Below, piece after piece: positions 43,559 through 52,552 of a DNA stretch of 64,000 bases. The DNA is taken from contig NZ_NOZR01000006.1 of assembly GCF_002250655.1 (NCBI RefSeq), forward strand, positions 222,838 to 286,837. Direction: 5' to 3'. The DNA comes from Mycolicibacterium sphagni. GTDB taxonomy: Bacteria; Actinomycetota; Actinomycetes; Mycobacteriales; Mycobacteriaceae. Position 1 is the first letter of the stretch; each line of letters begins with the position of its first letter. The position numbers and the translations under genes are program-made. The notes under the pieces are model-generated. The model ran no database searches and had not been told where the DNA came from. It worked only from the letters and a program-made list of their open reading frames with translations.

Positions 43559-43945
43559 TTAAGCGGTGGCGCGGATCAACAGGTCAGCGGTGACTTGCCA
43601 CCGGACCTGGTCGGTGATGGTGGGGTGGGGAAAATCGCCGGGTTCACCGATGACGTTCACCCTCCGCACACCGATGTGGTGGTACTTGCTGTCACAGATC
43701 AGGCCGCGCACCGTTTCGGCGAGTTGGCCAGCTTGAAAGGGCTTGGGAGCCCAGCATTCCGCGATGATGCGTCGTGTCGACAGAACAGGCTTTGGATTGC
43801 CTGTCGCGGGTGCTGTGGAGATGACGACGAACCTGCCCGGCCGTGGCGCCGCCGGGATCCGGGGAAAGACCTCGACCCCTTCGATCTCGGAGCGGGTGAG
43901 TAGATAGTCGATCATCGACTTCTGGATGACGGGGAAGATGTCCAC
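43559..43945 (-). CDS. Tail terminator protein
   Basis: 128 residues with the alpha/beta fold pattern of tail terminators: PVIQKSMIDYLLTRSE, VFPRIPAAPRPGRFVVIS, RRIIAECWAPKPFQAGQLAE, VRWQVTADLLIRATA. It is the gene just upstream of the major tail protein in the late order, the usual place. Confidence 0.8.
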   Translation of the reverse strand: MDIFPVIQKSMIDYLLTRSEIEGVEVFPRIPAAPRPGRFVVISTAPATGNPKPVLSTRRIIAECWAPKPFQAGQLAETVRGLICDSKYHHIGVRRVNVIGEPGDFPHPTITDQVRWQVTADLLIRATA

Positions 43946-44220
43946 TAGTCGGACCCCACGTGGAGGTTCTGGACCAGCCGGTTGTGGGCGGCGTTGTCGG
44001 CCATCGCCGCATCCGTGGCGGTGATGACGGTGGCGCGAAATCCGCCCTTCTGCAACACCTTCGAGGGGTCACCTTCGGTGCCGGCCTTGTACCCTCCGTC
44101 GCCGAGGCCTGAACCGGAGTTGCAGGCGTCTGCGATAGCTTCAGCCCGGCGGACACCCTCAGTCTTGACAACCTCGGCCACCAGCTCCGACCAGGCAGGC
44201 CTGTTGAACTTCAGGCCCAC
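43945..44220 (-). CDS. Head-tail connector / minor capsid (HK97 gp10-like)
   Basis: 91 residues from a GTG at 44220. Begins GLKFNRPAWSELVAEVVKTE and contains FRATVITATDAAMADNAAHN, the pattern of the gp10-like neck proteins of mycobacteriophages. Neighbours are the stopper and tail terminator. Confidence 0.7.
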   Translation of the reverse strand: MGLKFNRPAWSELVAEVVKTEGVRRAEAIADACNSGSGLGDGGYKAGTEGDPSKVLQKGGFRATVITATDAAMADNAAHNRLVQNLHVGSD

Positions 44221-44574
44221 TCAGACCACCGCCGTGACACTCTTCAGCACGAGAGTCAGGCCGGGCCGCCAGCCGTGGAAGCCCACCCCGTCATCTATGC
44301 CGACGACGAGATATTGCCCACGGCCGGGAACGGTGACCCGATCCCGCGCGGTCCACTCAAACCCCTCGATCGGGATTTGCATCCGGATCTGATCGGTGTC
44401 GAGGGCGACGTGCCCGTCGTCACGGAGAACGGTTTGGCGGCTCGAGTACGAGATCACCTTCCGCTCGACCGGATCCGCCCAGACGTCGGTTTCCTCGTTC
44501 ATCTCGTCCCTTGGGCCCGGGGAACGGGTCTCCCACTGGACCGGGAGGTTCGCGGGGAATCCGGCGGTGGTCAT
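44221..44574 (-). CDS. Head-to-tail stopper
   Basis: 117 residues, beta-barrel-like (VISYSSRQTVLRDDGHVALD, DRVTVPGRGQYLVVGIDDG, HGWRPGLTLVLKSV). Shape, size and position between the adaptor and gp10-like gene fit stopper proteins, which close the portal after packaging. Confidence 0.75.
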   Translation of the reverse strand: MTTAGFPANLPVQWETRSPGPRDEMNEETDVWADPVERKVISYSSRQTVLRDDGHVALDTDQIRMQIPIEGFEWTARDRVTVPGRGQYLVVGIDDGVGFHGWRPGLTLVLKSVTAVV

Positions 44575-45146
44575 CGGAGGACGATCACCGTGACCGGGCG
44601 GTCCCGGTAGGAACGCGCGAAATCGATATCGTCGTCGGTGAGTTTCACCGACGAGGACACCCAGTCGGCGAACCGCTGCTGGAACTGCTCGGAGGCGAGG
44701 AACGTCGACTGCGCCACCGCCGAGGTGGGATCCACGGTGAGGTAGCGGGCGACGATCGCGGCGACCGTGCCTTTCACCTCTTCGGGAACTTCCTCACGGT
44801 GGGTGTAGTCGAGCTTGACCACGACACCGGTGCCGACGCTTCGCCGGCGAACTGTGAGCACGAGCTCGTCGTCGTCGACCTCGAAGTGGAGGTTGTCGAC
44901 ACCGGTGACGGAGTGGACTTCACCGCCGTCGCCCAGGCCGTCGGGCAGGGTGACCCGCCCGGCGACCGTGATCAGCTTGACCTTCGTGCGGCCCGGGGTG
45001 AACTGGCGGCCGGCTTCGCGCCGGAACTCGCGGCTGATCTTCGGGAGCAGAAGGTTCGCCCGGAACACCTTGGCGCCCCCCAGCGCAGCCTCGTCGGCGA
45101 GGCCCAGCGCGTGGGCGACGTCGTCGAGGCTGGCCAGGGGATCCAC
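44571..45146 (-). CDS. Head-to-tail adaptor
   Basis: 191 residues from a GTG at 45146, immediately after the major capsid gene (2 bp). Helical N-terminus (PLASLDDVAHALGL, FRANLLLPKISREFRREAGR), beta middle (VVVKLDYTH) and a C-terminal helix; DDDIDFARSYRDRPVTVIVL ends it. Matches the gp6/gp15-like adaptor position and size. Confidence 0.78.
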   Translation of the reverse strand: MDPLASLDDVAHALGLADEAALGGAKVFRANLLLPKISREFRREAGRQFTPGRTKVKLITVAGRVTLPDGLGDGGEVHSVTGVDNLHFEVDDDELVLTVRRRSVGTGVVVKLDYTHREEVPEEVKGTVAAIVARYLTVDPTSAVAQSTFLASEQFQQRFADWVSSSVKLTDDDIDFARSYRDRPVTVIVLR

Positions 45147-45148
45147 GG

Positions 45149-45970
45149 TTAGCTGCCGCCCTTGTTGAAGACGCGGACACCTTCGGGCTTGACGACCTTG
45201 CCGCCGTAGACGTGCAGACCGCGGATGCGGTCGGCGAACTTCTTCTCCGCCCGCATGGCTTCGATCTCGTCGATCTGCGACACGTAGGCCGCGGCCCGCG
45301 GGTGGTAGAACACCGCCTGCGGGTGGTTGACGGCCGGCAGGTGGAGTGAAGCCACCGTGCGGAAGTTCAGCAGCTGGCCGATGGTGGCCGTCCGCAGCCC
45401 GTTGTTGTCGCCGCTGTAGGCCACGTTGGTGAGCTTCGAATCCGCACCCACCAGCAGGCGCTGGAAGTCGGCGTTGATCACCGCGATGCGGCCGTTGGCC
45501 GGCACCTTGGCCTTGGTGAGGTCGCGCTGAGCGTCGGCGAAGATGTCGAACGCGTCGTCACCAGTGGTCGGGACGGAACCGCTCATCGCGGTGCCGTGCT
45601 CGACCAGCATGTTCGCGATGAACATGTCGGCGTCAGCGATCAGGCCGTCGGCTGCGGCATCGGTGTACGGGGAGAGAGAGCCGGCCGACTGCGACTTGTC
45701 GATGTCATCGATGTAGAAGTCGAAGTTCTTCTCCTGATCGATGAGCAGATCGATATTCACGTCATCGATCTCATCGGGCTCCGTCAGTCGGTTGTTGCCC
45801 TTGTAGTCCTTCACCTCGGGCGGGACCACACCGGTGATGTGGACGGTGTTGCCCTTGGTGGCGATGCCTTCGTACTCACGGTTCACCAGGGAGGGGAACA
45901 CGTTCTCGGCGGTCCACCGTTCGAGCATCTGGGCGACCCAGAGCTCCGGAATGAAATGGGTGATTGCCAT
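45149..45970 (-). CDS. Major capsid protein
   Basis: 273 residues with the HK97-fold marks of actinophage capsids: FIPELWVAQMLERWTAENVF at the N-terminus (no cleaved delta domain visible), NIDLLIDQEKNFDFYIDDID (E-loop/spine region), RIAVINADFQRLLVG, and the C-terminal IRGLHVYGGKVVKPEGVRVF. Preceded by the scaffold gene. The most abundant virion protein. Confidence 0.92.
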   Translation of the reverse strand: MAITHFIPELWVAQMLERWTAENVFPSLVNREYEGIATKGNTVHITGVVPPEVKDYKGNNRLTEPDEIDDVNIDLLIDQEKNFDFYIDDIDKSQSAGSLSPYTDAAADGLIADADMFIANMLVEHGTAMSGSVPTTGDDAFDIFADAQRDLTKAKVPANGRIAVINADFQRLLVGADSKLTNVAYSGDNNGLRTATIGQLLNFRTVASLHLPAVNHPQAVFYHPRAAAYVSQIDEIEAMRAEKKFADRIRGLHVYGGKVVKPEGVRVFNKGGS

Positions 45971-46014
45971 GGCTGGCTACCTACCTTTCGCGAAAGAAGT
46001 GCCTTTGCAGGCGA

Positions 46015-46683
46015 TTACGTCGATTTGCCCTTCAGCTGATTGAGGCGGCCTTCCTTGTCGGCGGCCAGGATCTGCTGAGGGGTCATGCCTTTGAGTTCTT
46101 CACGAGTGACCTGCGTAGGCCCTTCGATCCGCTCGCTGCTGGTCACCGTCGACGCCGGCGCGGCGCTCGGCGGTGTCTTCCCTGCGGCAGCGAGTGCGTC
46201 CTCTACTGCCTTTGCCACCAACGTTTTGTGCCGCTGGGCGGCGGCGCGCATCTCCTCTTCGGTATTGCCGGTGAGCACGTCAGGATCGACCTGCTCGGTG
46301 CGGGCAATCTCTGCGCGGAGCCGCGCGGTGCGCTCGGCGTTGAAATCCTCACGCAGCTTGCCGAGTTCGGCCTTCGGATCGAAATCCGACGGATTGAACT
46401 CGGCCGGGTCCACCCCGAGTTCCACGGCCAGATCGCGAAGCTTCTTCGCATTGGCCTTGGACCGGTTCTCCCACTTGCCCTCTTCCTTGTGGACAGCGCG
46501 GAGGCGGTCCAGTTCGGCTCGCTCGCTGGCGGTCAGCTGGTCACTTTGCGTGGTGCTGGCCTCCGGGGCCTTGGGCTCAGCCTTGGTGGGCTCCGCGGGT
46601 GCTGCAGGTGCAGCGGCGGGGGCCCCGGGCATGCTGTTCGGCGTAACGGTGGGGGTGGTGGTGTCAGTGGCGGTTTCAGTCAT
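46015..46683 (-). CDS. Scaffolding protein
   Basis: 222 residues, low-complexity N-terminus (Ala/Pro/Thr, residues 1-50), a long charged coiled-coil core (LTASERAELDRLRAVHKEEG ... FNAERTARLRAEIARTEQVD) and a small C-terminal helix region (MTPQQILAADKEGRLNQLKG). Composition, size and location just before the capsid gene are those of phage scaffolds that direct procapsid assembly and are then lost. Confidence 0.88.
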   Translation of the reverse strand: MTETATDTTTPTVTPNSMPGAPAAAPAAPAEPTKAEPKAPEASTTQSDQLTASERAELDRLRAVHKEEGKWENRSKANAKKLRDLAVELGVDPAEFNPSDFDPKAELGKLREDFNAERTARLRAEIARTEQVDPDVLTGNTEEEMRAAAQRHKTLVAKAVEDALAAAGKTPPSAAPASTVTSSERIEGPTQVTREELKGMTPQQILAADKEGRLNQLKGKST

Positions 46684-46734
46684 GGAAAGGAACTCCTAGC
46701 GTTTCGCTTCGAGTTGGCGCCCGTTGCGGGCATG

Positions 46735-46765
46735 AAAAAACCCCAGCGTCGATGTCGCTGGGGTT
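46735..46765 (-). terminator. Intrinsic terminator upstream of scaffold
   Basis: Stem AACCCCAGCG/CGCTGGGGTT (46739-46748 with 46756-46765), 7-nt loop; on the minus strand the stem is followed by a run of six T. It lies between the small gene ending at 46806 and the scaffold gene, so it would end transcripts coming from the terminase/portal side. Confidence 0.8.
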
Positions 46766-46805
46766 GGCCGCCGGAACCGGTCCGGGGGTTGTCTACGTGC
46801 CCTGG

Positions 46806-47021
46806 TTAGGGCTTGTCGAGCTGCTTGCCGAACGCGACCCTGGCGGCCTGGATCAGGCTTGCCGGCGGGTTCGGCGCGGCTGCGTCGACGTCGAGGAGTG
46901 CCTCGGTGGTGTGCTGGTCGAGTCCGACACCTTCGGGTACGCCGGCGCCTTTGATCGCGTCGGCGAGGACGGTTTTGAAGGTGGCGCGCAGCTCGGCGTC
47001 AGTCGGGACTCCAGCCAGCAT
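46806..47021 (-). CDS. Small phage protein between MuF and scaffold
   Basis: 71 residues, helical, acidic (ELRATFKTVLADAIKGAGVP, ALLDVDAAAPNPPASLIQAA). No recognised domain. It may be a head-assembly helper, or an immunity/accessory partner of the neighbouring MuF-metallopeptidase protein; the position downstream of a toxin-like gene makes the latter worth testing. Confidence 0.5.
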   Translation of the reverse strand: MLAGVPTDAELRATFKTVLADAIKGAGVPEGVGLDQHTTEALLDVDAAAPNPPASLIQAARVAFGKQLDKP

Positions 47022-47049
47022 CGCGCACCTCCTTTCGTGGTGCCCGATT

Positions 47050-48600
47050 CTACTGCTTGGTCGACTGGGCGACGAGTAGCTTGTGCAGGGCTTTCGATGT
47101 CGGCAGGGCGGCGTCGCCGTTGAGTTCGACGTCTGCGAACGCTTCGGCGATGGCCTCGCCCTCGTTCAGCTCGAGGTGTCCGGTTTCCCGATTGGTGGCC
47201 ACGCTGTAGCCGGGGAGGTTGGCCCTGTCGGCGATCCAGTCGGCGAACTTCGGCTTCCCGGGCCGGGTGTCGGCGTCGTACACCTCACGGACGGTGGCCA
47301 AGGCCAGTCGCCTGGAATTTCGCATGCCGGCGGTGTCGAGGGCGTGGCCGAGTTCGTGGACGATCGTCGCGTAGAACGGCTCATGCTCGAACCCGCTGGG
47401 GTGGAACCGTTCCCGAACATTCCGCGACATCGCAGCGTCCATGGCTTTCGGGTCGCGCACCCACTGCTCGCCGAGTCGTACCTCGAGGGTTCGATCTGCG
47501 TCGCGCCGATATTTGGCCCAGGCGTAGGTGTTCGCTCCGACATCGCCGACGCTCACCTTTTCAAGCTTGATCTGCGGATATTTGGTGAGGATGTCGTCGA
47601 CAGCCCTGCTGTACTGCCGCAACGCGTCGATGTTGTTGCGCTGCTTGGTGAAATTGTCGACTTGCAGGCCGTGTTTGGCGGTGAGGTAGTCGCGGAGCTG
47701 GGTGGCGTCGGCCTGATTGATGCCGATCCGGTTGACCTCGTTGACGATCCCTGGGGCTGGCCGCGGCGCCGGTTTCGGAACAGACGGGCGCGGCTTCGGC
47801 GGCTGTAGGTCGCCGGGCCCAGTGAAGTCGTGATTCCGCCAGGCTATGACTGGGCCGATCTCGCCGTGCTCATGGGTGATGATCAGCTCGCGGTAGTCCG
47901 GCATCCGGCCGCCGCGATCGGCGATCCCTGCGAAAGCCTTCACCTGCTGGTGGGTGTCCTCGAGCATCTTGGGGTCGATGACTTGGTCGAGGTCCATGCC
48001 GGGTTCGAGCTCGTCTACCCGGCAGTCGCACGCGGGGTGGATCGGGAGGAGATTCTCGACCTTGTATCGCTGCGTTGCCGCGATCAGGCACATCGCGCAC
48101 GATTCGCGCCCGGTCGGGACCCGCCGGTAGTACTTGCGGCCGCCGTCCCGCATCGACCGGCGACCCTGCCGGATGGCGGCCATCTGGAAGTCGGTGTCGA
48201 CCGCGTTCTGCAGGCGCCGCAACCCGATCTCGCTGGCTTCGGTCTCGGTCTTGCCGAGGACTTGCCGGTTGAACGCTTGCTGCCGGAATGCGCGCGCGTA
48301 GACGTCGGCTTTCGTGACGCCGCCCTCACGGTTGGCGATGTCCGCGGGGATCACCGGTGATGGCCGGCGGCCGAACTTCTGCGCGAAGTACACCGAGGTG
48401 AGGTTTCCGGCGGAAAGCTGTGCAGCCAGCACGGTTTGGGCGATCATCCCGATCACCGGATCCGGTGTGGCACCGAGTGCGCCGAGTTGGTACTCGGCCC
48501 ACACTGCGACGATGTACTTGCCTAGCCTGTCGCGGATGTCAGCCAGGGCGTTGTCGTAGCCCGTCTGTTCGGGGGTGGCGAGGAGGGACTGGCTAGGCAT
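47050..48600 (-). CDS. MuF-type minor head protein fused to a C-terminal zinc-metallopeptidase-like domain
   Basis: 516 residues. N-terminal half: MuF/capsid maturation-type domain with the hallmark CAMCLIAATQRY and HPACDCRVDEL (Cys168, Cys171, His188, Cys191, Cys193), which often bind metal. A Pro-rich linker (~262-285) follows. The C-terminal half carries TIVHELGHALDTAG, an HExxH zincin motif (His415, Glu416, His419), and a helix with GEAIAEAFADVE whose Glu482/486 could be the third ligand. MuF proteins that carry extra C-terminal enzyme domains are known as phage-borne polymorphic toxins. Start overlaps the portal stop by 8 bp. Confidence 0.88.
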   Translation of the reverse strand: MPSQSLLATPEQTGYDNALADIRDRLGKYIVAVWAEYQLGALGATPDPVIGMIAQTVLAAQLSAGNLTSVYFAQKFGRRPSPVIPADIANREGGVTKADVYARAFRQQAFNRQVLGKTETEASEIGLRRLQNAVDTDFQMAAIRQGRRSMRDGGRKYYRRVPTGRESCAMCLIAATQRYKVENLLPIHPACDCRVDELEPGMDLDQVIDPKMLEDTHQQVKAFAGIADRGGRMPDYRELIITHEHGEIGPVIAWRNHDFTGPGDLQPPKPRPSVPKPAPRPAPGIVNEVNRIGINQADATQLRDYLTAKHGLQVDNFTKQRNNIDALRQYSRAVDDILTKYPQIKLEKVSVGDVGANTYAWAKYRRDADRTLEVRLGEQWVRDPKAMDAAMSRNVRERFHPSGFEHEPFYATIVHELGHALDTAGMRNSRRLALATVREVYDADTRPGKPKFADWIADRANLPGYSVATNRETGHLELNEGEAIAEAFADVELNGDAALPTSKALHKLLVAQSTKQ

Positions 48601-50038
48601 TTACCGGCGCGGGCTGTGTCCGCGGCGGGCCGGCTTGTCCGTTGCCGGACGGCTGTTCAGACGTTGGCGGCTGCTCGGTCGGCGTCGGTGCGAAGCTCAT
48701 CGCCGTGAGCCGCTCCTGGGCGCGGTCGAGATTGTCTTGGGCGATCTGTTCGGGGCTGTAGCCGAGGATGTTCCGGGCGATCGACTGCCACGACTCCCCC
48801 GCCTGTGAGGCTTGCGCTGCCGCGGCGTACATCTCGCTGAGGGTGACTCGATCGACCGGCTTGAACCGGACGTCGACGACGACGTCGTCGGTGAGGTCAG
48901 CGCCTTCGGTCTTCAATGCGAGTGCCAGCGCGGCCTCGATACCCGGCTCAGCTTCGTCGAGACGCTCAGAGCATTTGAAGACGTGGCCGTCGCGCGCTTC
49001 GTTGGCCCCTTCGGCCGTCTGGTTCGCGCCGTCTGGCAGCAGCCAGGACAACGGGGTGCGCGTGGCGGATCCGAGGTGCCGGATGTCGTCCTTCGACGCA
49101 TTGAGCATCCCGGTGATTTCCGTGACCGAGGACTCGCCGAGGTCGATCCCGGCGGGGAGGTCCCAGACGATTCCCGGCGCCGGCTCGAACAGCTTGGCGT
49201 AGTCGATGACGTTGCCCTTGGAGTCCTTATCCGGCAGGACGACGCCTTTGTCCTTCTTCAGCCAACGCTGACGGTAGGCCTGCATCGCCGACGTGGTGAG
49301 CCGCTCCAGGATCCCGTGATTGACGCGGTCGATCACGTCGGTGTGGATCTCGAATTCGCCTGCGTGCCCCGGGTTGTTGTAGACGATGACCGGCGGTAGG
49401 CCGTCAACTTCCTCAGCTTCGCCGTTGGCGGTCCACTGGCCTTGACTGAGCCGGACGGGAAGTCCGGCTTCCTTGGTGGAGTTCTCGCCGATGTCGCGGA
49501 AGAACTTCTGCCGCATGCCTTCCATCCAGACGATGGCCTCGTCGCGCTCAGCGTCGACGTCGCGCCACCAGCGGACCGCGGCGCGGACCTTCCACGGCTG
49601 CAACGGATCCACTGACACCCGCATGGACTCGGGACTGTCGGCGGCGATGAGCGCCTTGCCGTCGTCGTCGGTCCACACCGTCAGGTAGGACTCGCGGAAG
49701 GTGCAGCCGAACCGGAGCCAGTCACGGAATACGCTGGCCATGCGGTTGCGGGTCCAAATGGCTTGGGCCTGCTTGGCCAGCGGCGAGTCGATGGATCCGC
49801 CGACGGTGACACCGTTCGGGATGATTCGGGAGACAACGGCTTCGACGATCAGGTTGCCCCAGTTGGTGCGGGACTTCCGCTGGAACTTCACCCACGCCTC
49901 GCGGGTGTTCTCGCTCATCTCCGGCATTGGCGCGTTGCCGTCCACATAGGACCGCAGTTTCGCGATGCGGGCCCAGTCGAGGTCGGCTTGCCGGGTAAGT
50001 ACCCTCAGCCATTCTTCGGGGGTTGTCGGCTTGGCCAT
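48593..50038 (-). CDS. Portal protein
   Basis: 481 residues from the ATG at 50038 (AGAAGGGGG upstream). Sequence marks of actinophage portals: KLRSYVDGNAPMPEMSENTR, WGNLIVEAVVSRIIPNGV, WLRFGCTFRESYLTVWTDD, GILERLTTSAMQAYRQRWLK, and a Pro/Gln-rich tail. It forms the dodecameric ring through which DNA is packaged. Follows the large terminase by 19 bp. Confidence 0.92.
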   Translation of the reverse strand: MAKPTTPEEWLRVLTRQADLDWARIAKLRSYVDGNAPMPEMSENTREAWVKFQRKSRTNWGNLIVEAVVSRIIPNGVTVGGSIDSPLAKQAQAIWTRNRMASVFRDWLRFGCTFRESYLTVWTDDDGKALIAADSPESMRVSVDPLQPWKVRAAVRWWRDVDAERDEAIVWMEGMRQKFFRDIGENSTKEAGLPVRLSQGQWTANGEAEEVDGLPPVIVYNNPGHAGEFEIHTDVIDRVNHGILERLTTSAMQAYRQRWLKKDKGVVLPDKDSKGNVIDYAKLFEPAPGIVWDLPAGIDLGESSVTEITGMLNASKDDIRHLGSATRTPLSWLLPDGANQTAEGANEARDGHVFKCSERLDEAEPGIEAALALALKTEGADLTDDVVVDVRFKPVDRVTLSEMYAAAAQASQAGESWQSIARNILGYSPEQIAQDNLDRAQERLTAMSFAPTPTEQPPTSEQPSGNGQAGPPRTQPAPVNA

Positions 50039-50057
50039 GGCATACCCCCTTCTCGGG

Positions 50058-51779
50058 TCAGCGGAGACGCCGCGGCGCCTCCGTCTTGGGTTGGGGCTGC
50101 GCACCTTCTCGGCGTGCATCCAAAGCTGCTGTCCAGGAAAGGCATCCGGACATGCCGAAGTCGAATTTGTCTTCGGCGCGGCCGTCCATCTTCTGCATCA
50201 CGAACAGCGGTTTGCCTTCGTCGTCGACGATGTTGAGGTCCTTGCGGCCGGCGTTGCCGAGGTGCCGGAGGAACGCATCGCAGGTGCCTTCGATGTGATC
50301 GGGTAGGCCGATCATTCCGGCGGTCTCGGTGCCGCAGATCTCGATGCTGCCGGACTCGAATGCCTCGTTGTAGGCGCGGATCGCGAACGCCATCTGGCGT
50401 GGCCGCGCCGTCCACCACTCGACGATCTGGTCAGGCCAACGGGTGGCCCAGTTCGCGATGGTCTCTGTCCAGTGCGGAGGGTCGAAGTACCCGCGCCACA
50501 CCTCGAACCGCTCCATGGTCTGCTCCATGACCGCGGTGACTTCGACTTCGTCGACTTCCCAGGGCAGCGGCTTGCCGTCCATGCCGATCTGATCTGGGGG
50601 CCGCTCCCACCGACCGACGAGTTCCTGTTTGCCGGTGTAGATCTCGGTGATCACGATGCCGGTGGAGTCACGGAAACGGGCGCCATCGAATCCGATCGTC
50701 ACGAACGCGCCGTGCGAGATCCGCACACCAGGGCAGGCCAGGGTGATGATCTTCGGCATGTTGAAGGCCTGCGACCCGGACTTGCGCCACCGGTTGAGCC
50801 ACACCCGTTCCCAGTAGGCGCGGTCGACGCCTTCACGGTCGTAGTCCTCGGCGATCGACTCGAACTGGCCGGGACCCCACTCCCCGCCGGGCCCTGTGGC
50901 GTCGGCGATCGCGGCGATCCGCTTCTCCTTGGTGGACAGGTCGTCGTGCTCGGGGCCTGCCCAGCGGGAGAAGAAGAAGAAACTCGGCGCCTTCTTCTTG
51001 CCCTCGGAGACCTTCTCGGCCTCCCGGCGGACGTCCTCCTGGATGGACTGCTGACCCGGCTGGCCGGCGGTCGATGTGTACAGCGTCCACGGCTCCTCCA
51101 GGGGCCGCTTGTTCATGTTCTGCAGCATCGTTTCGTGCGCGGCACGCACACGCGGCAGGAACAGCCGGTGGGGCTCGTCGAAGTGCTGGAAAGTCGTGCG
51201 GGCGCCGTCTCGGGAGCCGGGGGCTCCGGACACCGGGACCGCTTCGCCGGCCTTCCCGCCGTCGGGCCCGTACCGGATGATCCGCTCGAGGCTGGGATCG
51301 AACAGGTCCGCGTCGGGCGAGTTCTCGACGACGTACTTCAGGACGCCGTAGGCGAGCTCGGACACCTGCTCTTCGGTGACCGCCATCATCGGGATGTAGG
51401 GGGACCGCACCGGCCGCCCGACCGGGTTGCCGTAGGCGTCGAAGCCGTCGCACCGCACCGGGCCTTCGGGGTGCAGCTCGGCGAACGTGATCCACGCGGC
51501 CTTCTCGGTCTTGGCCAGACCCTTGCGGAGCTCCAGGGCGCCGCGCTTGAACCGCCGGCGACCGGCCAGCCTGTGCGGGATCTTCTTCTCGACGTCGGAG
51601 TACTGCGGGTAGACCTCGTACAGCCGGTAGATCAGGCCCCGGGTCTCGGCATCGAGGACCGCCTGCTGCCCCTCCAGCGACCCCGGCCCGAACACGCACC
51701 GGTCCTGGATGAAGTCGCAGAGCGCCGGGCCGAGCGTCGGGAACGAGAGATCGAGAGGCGGGACGGTGAGGACCGTCAC
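50058..51779 (-). CDS. Terminase large subunit
   Basis: 573 residues from a GTG at 51779. ATPase half: RKGLAKTEKAAWITFAEL (Walker A-like, GLAKTE) and LVFHDEPHRLF-type Walker B region (TTFQHFDEPHRLFLPR). Nuclease half: FVTIGFDGARFRDSTGI with the first catalytic Asp, and later Asp residues in DEGKPLFVMQKMDGRAEDKFD. It packages phage DNA and cuts concatemers. The small subunit lies 7 bp upstream. Confidence 0.93.
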   Translation of the reverse strand: MTVLTVPPLDLSFPTLGPALCDFIQDRCVFGPGSLEGQQAVLDAETRGLIYRLYEVYPQYSDVEKKIPHRLAGRRRFKRGALELRKGLAKTEKAAWITFAELHPEGPVRCDGFDAYGNPVGRPVRSPYIPMMAVTEEQVSELAYGVLKYVVENSPDADLFDPSLERIIRYGPDGGKAGEAVPVSGAPGSRDGARTTFQHFDEPHRLFLPRVRAAHETMLQNMNKRPLEEPWTLYTSTAGQPGQQSIQEDVRREAEKVSEGKKKAPSFFFFSRWAGPEHDDLSTKEKRIAAIADATGPGGEWGPGQFESIAEDYDREGVDRAYWERVWLNRWRKSGSQAFNMPKIITLACPGVRISHGAFVTIGFDGARFRDSTGIVITEIYTGKQELVGRWERPPDQIGMDGKPLPWEVDEVEVTAVMEQTMERFEVWRGYFDPPHWTETIANWATRWPDQIVEWWTARPRQMAFAIRAYNEAFESGSIEICGTETAGMIGLPDHIEGTCDAFLRHLGNAGRKDLNIVDDEGKPLFVMQKMDGRAEDKFDFGMSGCLSWTAALDARREGAQPQPKTEAPRRLR

Positions 51780-51786
51780 AACCGCG

Positions 51787-52311
51787 CTACTGGGCTTGCG
51801 GGAAGGCTACGACGTTGTTTTCGAGGGCAAGGCGCGGGTCAGTCTCGGGCGCCGGCTGCGGGTTCGTTGGCGCGGCCGACGCACCGCCCTTCCCTTGGCC
51901 GCCCGCCGTCGCCTTCTTGGCCGACGCGATCGTCCACTCCAACCGGCGGCGGTCGTACGGCGTCAGGCCGTAGTCCTTCTGCGCCAGCCGAACCTCGGCG
52001 TGGGTCTTCGCGCACGGATCCCGCCAGTAGTTGTCGATCAGCGCAGCGAGCCGCACCAAGCCATGGATATCGGCGTCGAGGTACTCGCCGGCCATCGGTG
52101 ACAGCCAGACGTCGTCCCACCAGTCCAAGGTCTCCGGGCACCAGTCGACCACCCGCCGGACACCGTCATCGTCGGGCACCAGCCGCGGCGGCAGTTCGGG
52201 GATCTCGACATCCTCGATGTCGTCGTCGTCATCCCGTTCTTCCAGGACCGCAGCCGACGACGCCTTGTTCCGACGCCGCCGCGTGGACGGATGCTTCTTC
52301 TGAGCGGGCAT
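51787..52311 (-). CDS. Terminase small subunit
   Basis: 174 residues. Basic N-terminus (KHPSTRRRRNKASSAAV), acidic linker, then a helix-rich DNA-binding/oligomerisation region (DIHGLVRLAALIDNYWRDPC, VRLAQKDYGLTPYDRRRLEW) of the type found in mycobacteriophage TerS. First gene of the late block, directly after the presumed cos site. Confidence 0.85.
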   Translation of the reverse strand: MPAQKKHPSTRRRRNKASSAAVLEERDDDDDIEDVEIPELPPRLVPDDDGVRRVVDWCPETLDWWDDVWLSPMAGEYLDADIHGLVRLAALIDNYWRDPCAKTHAEVRLAQKDYGLTPYDRRRLEWTIASAKKATAGGQGKGGASAAPTNPQPAPETDPRLALENNVVAFPQAQ

Positions 52312-52552
52312 GGGACTGACCTCCGTATCGGAGCGGAACCGGCCTGAACGCCCGTATCGGGCCAGGTCAGATGGGTAAAACGCCGCGCGAGACCGCCAGC
52401 CGGGCCCCCGGCCCCCAAAACGTGGGGAACCGTACAGAGCACAATCTGCAGCTTCGGCCGTAGCGTCGTGGACACCCCCCTACGGGGTCCCCCCACCCCC
52501 TGGCTGGCGCGTTTCCGCAGGTCAGAGCGTTGCGGCGGTGCGGGTCGTCGGG
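52312..52552. other. Presumed cos/packaging region
   Basis: 241 bp without a gene between TerS and the Acb2-like gene, which in the virion are the two genome ends. It holds GC-rich runs (CCCCCTACGGGG and poly-C around 52,470-52,500) and short repeats of CCGTATCGG (CGTATCGG at 52,325 and 52,352). Cos is expected here from gene order; the exact nicks cannot be read from sequence. Confidence 0.6.
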
